In this document: in pieces, positions 60,767 to 64,000 of the stretch | Numbering within the stretch: the first letter of the stretch is position 1 | How the letters are laid out: every line of letters starts with the position of its first letter | From: an uncultured Roseibium sp. | GTDB lineage: Bacteria > Pseudomonadota > Alphaproteobacteria > Rhizobiales > Stappiaceae | Direction: 5' to 3' | DNA: 64,000 bases | NCBI RefSeq assembly: GCF_947496995.1 | Contig: NZ_CANMFD010000001.1 | Span: 678,692 to 742,691 of the forward strand | The notes under the pieces: generated by a model | The model's database searches: none | Told to the model about the DNA's origin: nothing | Seen by the model: the letters and a program-made list of their open reading frames with translations, nothing else | Position numbers and translations under genes: made by a program

Positions 60767-60979
60767 TCAGTCGCGCTCGCAGGCTGATCCGTCGCGTGCG
60801 CCGTAGCGAACGTCGAGAAAGCCCTTGAGCGCGCCGAAGGCGTTCTCGCCATCCGCCGCGCCGTCAAAGGTGAGATGCGCTTCTTCGACAAGGTCGAGGA
60901 AGTCATTGTCCCAGTTGTCCATCTCGACGATGCGCCAGCGGCCGGCGAAGGCCTTCGCGAAGGCGGGAACTCTAGCCAT
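60767..60979 (-). CDS. IS5 passenger protein, about 70 aa
   Basis: 70-aa protein encoded between the transposase and the left IS end. It starts in a TAATG overlap with the transposase stop, so it is translationally coupled. Its central part MDNWDNDFLDLVEEAHLTF and the later GALKGFLDVRYG match a conserved hypothetical protein family that I recall from free-standing genes too; the C-terminus after GSACERD looks cut short by the IS end. No known function. It may be a captured host fragment or a transposition accessory factor. Confidence 0.65.
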   Translation of the reverse strand: MARVPAFAKAFAGRWRIVEMDNWDNDFLDLVEEAHLTFDGAADGENAFGALKGFLDVRYGARDGSACERD

Positions 60980-62082
60980 TAGCCGGTCTCCGCGATGAGC
61001 CTGGGCAGCCGCACCAGCTTGTAGGCGGCTGCGGCGAAGGTGAAGGCCCATCCGACACGGTCGCGGCCACGGAACTTCGTCTTGTCCTGCCCGGCGATCG
61101 TCTTGATCCAGCCGAACGCCTCCTCGATGCGCTTGCGGATGCGTTGGCTGACAGCATAGCCGTCATGGCGCGTCGTGCGTCCGTCGATTGCCGAACGGCG
61201 CCCACTCATGTTCTGAGCCACGTGCGGCGATACATTCATCGCGCGCAATTCATTGACGAAGTCCTGTGTGTCGTAGGCCTTGTCAGCCCCCAGCGTGACC
61301 GCTCGCGGCCGGTCGGCGCGGGGCTCGATCATGTGCAATGCGGCCACTCGTTCGCCATGACCGTCGGCCAGTGTCAGGCAGGCATCGACCAAAAGGCCGT
61401 TGCGGTTCTCCATCAGCCCATGCCCGAGGAAGCAGAGCTTCGCCTCCTTGCCTTTGCCCTTCTTGTAGAGCCTTGCTTGCGGATCGGTGGTCGAGGCATG
61501 CGTATCGTTCGACCGCTTCTGGCCATGGAAATCCGCCTCGATGTTGCGCCCGCCGCCAGCAGCCGGCGGTTCACCCGAACCGTCTTTGGGGGCCTCTTTC
61601 GGCCTGACGCTCTTCATCGACGCCCAGGCCTCGATCAGCGTGCTGTCGACCGAGAAGTGATCGGTCGACAAAAGCTTCTTCACCCTGGGTTGGGCCAGCA
61701 CTGCCGCCAGGAATTTCGCGGCAATGTCACCTTCCAGAAGCCGGTCGCGGTTCTTCGAGAAGGTCGAGTGGTCCCACGCTGGATCATCAACGCCGATGCC
61801 GACGAACCAGCGGAACAGACGATCGTACTCCAGCCGCTCCATCAGAAGCCGCTCCGACCGGATAGAATAGAACGCTTGCAGCAGCATCGCCCGCAAAAGC
61901 TTCTCCCGCGGGATCGACGGGCGCCCAATCGGTGAATACAGAGCAGCGAACTCCCGCTCCAGAATAGTCAGGGCCGCGCTCACGATCTCTCGGATCGAAC
62001 GGAGAGGATGATCCCGCCGAACCCGCGCCTCAAGATCGACATAGCTGAAAAGCTCACCCGTCTGTTCGTCCCCGCCACGCAT
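60979..62082 (-). CDS. IS5 family transposase
   Basis: 367-aa DDE transposase. An N-terminal DUF772-like domain covers about 1-95 (PSIPREKLLRAMLLQAFYSIRS). The catalytic Asp is in HFSVDSTLIEAW (about 142-153), the second in LGADKAYDTQDF near 268-279, and the Glu in RKRIEEAFGWIK near 325-336. No frameshift or early stop. The stop overlaps the start of the small downstream gene by one base (TAATG). Confidence 0.93.
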   Translation of the reverse strand: MRGGDEQTGELFSYVDLEARVRRDHPLRSIREIVSAALTILEREFAALYSPIGRPSIPREKLLRAMLLQAFYSIRSERLLMERLEYDRLFRWFVGIGVDDPAWDHSTFSKNRDRLLEGDIAAKFLAAVLAQPRVKKLLSTDHFSVDSTLIEAWASMKSVRPKEAPKDGSGEPPAAGGGRNIEADFHGQKRSNDTHASTTDPQARLYKKGKGKEAKLCFLGHGLMENRNGLLVDACLTLADGHGERVAALHMIEPRADRPRAVTLGADKAYDTQDFVNELRAMNVSPHVAQNMSGRRSAIDGRTTRHDGYAVSQRIRKRIEEAFGWIKTIAGQDKTKFRGRDRVGWAFTFAAAAYKLVRLPRLIAETG

Positions 62083-62163
62083 CCATCACCTTCCAAATCA
62101 TCTTCGGGAACAATGAATCACGGCAAGGCGTTCGAAACGAGTCCTTTTTCAACAGCCTGCTAG

Positions 62164-62368
62164 AGGTGGCGTCGTAGTTGATCGTAGCTGTCGTAAAAGC
62201 AGCGACTTTTTGCAGCGGAGTAAATCGATTCCTTCGGGGGGCATCTTGCTGATCGAGGCTGCCGAGCAGGAATTCTGCATCAAGTTGGATGGAGACGATT
62301 TTCAGAACTGTACCTTCTGGAAGGTCTCCAGCCTGGCCAGCATCATCCGGGACAAACGGACACCATGA
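62164..62368 (+). pseudogene. Acyl carrier protein-like remnant
   Basis: Reading from the IS5 right border, the frame stays open to TGA at 62366-62368. The last 40 codons give LIEAAEQEFCIKLDGDDFQN and a helix ending SLASIIRDKRTP, which resemble the second half of an acyl carrier protein. The N-terminal half, including a clear DSL phosphopantetheine motif, is missing or scrambled. The stop overlaps the ATG of the next remnant (ATGA), as in an operon. Probably cut off by IS insertion or earlier deletion. Confidence 0.5.
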
Positions 62369-63087
62369 CCGGAATTACTGCAGATGGCCTGTCCGAGACG
62401 CTCTCGCGCTGCTGCATAAAGCCAAGCGACATAATCTTCATGCATACCAATGCAGGTTATTCCGGCAAGATGGAGGGGCCCCGGTCGCTGGACGAGCTTC
62501 ACGGCAGAACGGTCGTTGCGCTGTTCGACTTGATCTGAGCGGAAGTTTAGGTTATTCGTTTGGATCGGGTTAGGCTGAATGCCTGTTTAATGCCGCGGTC
62601 GCCCCGTCCGCATGCGGTTCCCAGTCGAGATGTTCGCTCAAGCTGTAGCAAACCTGCAGGTCCGTCGGTCTGATGCGTTTGATCGCGGCCGTCGGTGCAA
62701 TGAAAGAGCAGTTGACGGAAGGCGAATCCAGAGAGCGCTTAGGTGCGGGTACCGTCTTGGAGCGATTTCTCGACGTCAACGGCAAGGTCTGAAATATCAA
62801 CTTCGATACAGGTTCAACCTCATCCATAATGTCAAGCGAAAGTTGAAGGTTCCTTTCCGCCAGGACCGCACCATCCAGGGCAAATAGTTTGGCGGCGCGA
62901 GTTGGCAGTGCACTTCTTCAACTACGTAATAAGAAGACACGGCGCCGTAGCAAAATTCAAGCTATTCGATGAACTGGTATGCGAAGCCAGCATCGTAGCA
63001 AACCTGCCGGTCGGTAGCGACAGCGTGGTCGCCATCACCACGCGATATGCAGCATTTTGTGTCCTGCCAAATCAGCAGGTTGCCTGA
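62365..63087 (+). pseudogene. AAC(3)-family N-acetyltransferase, decayed
   Basis: Fragments in order read like an aminoglycoside 3-N-acetyltransferase-type enzyme of the sort found in surface-glycan clusters. N-terminus LSRCCIKPSDIIFMHTNAGY (62365-62538, closed by TGA); then YSFGSG and PSACG in another frame; VGAMKEQLTEGES...VLERFLDVNGKV (62673-62789) closed by TGA where family members have Cys; then NINFDTGST, a frameshift, and LIHNVKRKLKVPFRQDRTIQG to 62887; lastly VHFFNYVIRRHG...LFDELVCEASI to 63087. Total length is near that of an intact gene, so this is point decay more than deletion. Confidence 0.68.
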
Positions 63088-63175
63088 ATTCTTAATCTCG
63101 CGCGGAATGTCCACTTGACAGTCCCCGACAATTACGGGATTTAAACGCCGCCTCCCAGATTCCATAGAGAAGTAG

Positions 63176-64000
<825 letters not shown>

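Larger units (their letters stand above)
60751..62159 (-). mobile_element. IS5 family insertion sequence
   Basis: 1409-bp element. The terminal inverted repeats read inward CAGGCTGTTGAAGAAG on the left and CAGGCTGTTGAAAAAG on the right (15/16). It is bracketed by CTAG on both sides (60747-60750 and 62160-62163), a target duplication usual in IS5-group elements. It contains a full-length transposase and a small coupled downstream gene. Intact ends and frame suggest it may still be mobile. Confidence 0.88.

Noticed and set aside
62612-62887. 91-aa plus-strand frame as a separate gene
   Set aside because: Only its end resembles a protein (AAC(3) C-terminal part); its N-terminal part is out of frame with the neighbouring AAC(3) pieces, so it is part of the pseudogene.

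Overview
The window comes from a high-GC alphaproteobacterium. The gene content fits a marine Hyphomicrobiales member of the Stappiaceae (Roseibium/Labrenzia/Stappia-like). Pointers are the conserved lptC-lptA-lptB-rpoN-hpf-ptsN block, an alphaproteobacterial-style B12 cluster and an amino acid:[carrier protein] ligase cluster. This assignment is inference from gene content; no rRNA or tRNA gene was seen.

Layout, left to right. 1-5.2 kb: a catabolic operon with an ABC importer (ATPase and permease), a cytosine-deaminase-type amidohydrolase, an FAD oxidase and a flavodoxin-fold oxidoreductase. 5.2-9.0 kb: a copper operon with a textbook CueR-type promoter (19-bp spacer), copA with YHS and metal-binding N-terminal domains, cueR, a membrane-anchored cytochrome c and a cytochrome c'. 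9.2-15.1 kb: housekeeping block (RNase D-like, LPS transport lptC/A/B, sigma-54, hibernation factor, EIIA-Ntr). 15.1-17.0 kb: opgH on the minus strand. 17.1-20.4 kb: a compact four-gene operon with an MDR dehydrogenase, a PTPS-fold protein that appears to lack catalytic residues, a glycosyltransferase and a methyltransferase. 20.5-21.0 kb: cytochrome b561. 21.2-27.0 kb: a tightly packed operon of acyl carrier protein, acyl-CoA dehydrogenase, class II aaRS-like amino acid:[carrier protein] ligase, DUF1839 protein and a GH2-like protein. Its product is unknown to me and it is the strongest candidate for an undescribed pathway.

27-40.2 kb: a Wzx/Wzy-type exopolysaccharide locus (double alpha/beta-hydrolase, flippase, two GT4 enzymes, polysaccharide deacetylase, GH5 endoglucanase, Wzy-like polymerase, a GumC/Wzc-like protein with a degenerate kinase P-loop, and a WecG/TagA glycosyltransferase). 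40.2-52 kb: a corrin-ring biosynthesis cluster (cobK, cbiD, cobA, cobB, cobM, a cbiG-cobJ fusion, cobI, cobL, cobH, His-rich cbiX and two small proteins). CbiX, CbiG and CbiD occur without CobG, CobF or CobN in the window, which suggests early cobalt insertion. 52-58 kb: DUF2946 and PepSY membrane proteins, a haem-domain SpoIIE phosphatase, a GcvR-like ACT protein and a short Hsp70.

58.1-63.1 kb is a scrambled, partly AT-rich accessory region. It holds an IS630-type element whose transposase carries a single nonsense codon, a secreted-protein gene broken at a T7 run, a small element built of nested inverted repeats, an IS5-type element with a coupled passenger gene, and the decayed remains of an ACP-like and an AAC(3)-family acetyltransferase gene. 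The window closes inside an intact pseB-like UDP-GlcNAc 4,6-dehydratase gene that runs off the end, probably part of a surface-glycan locus.
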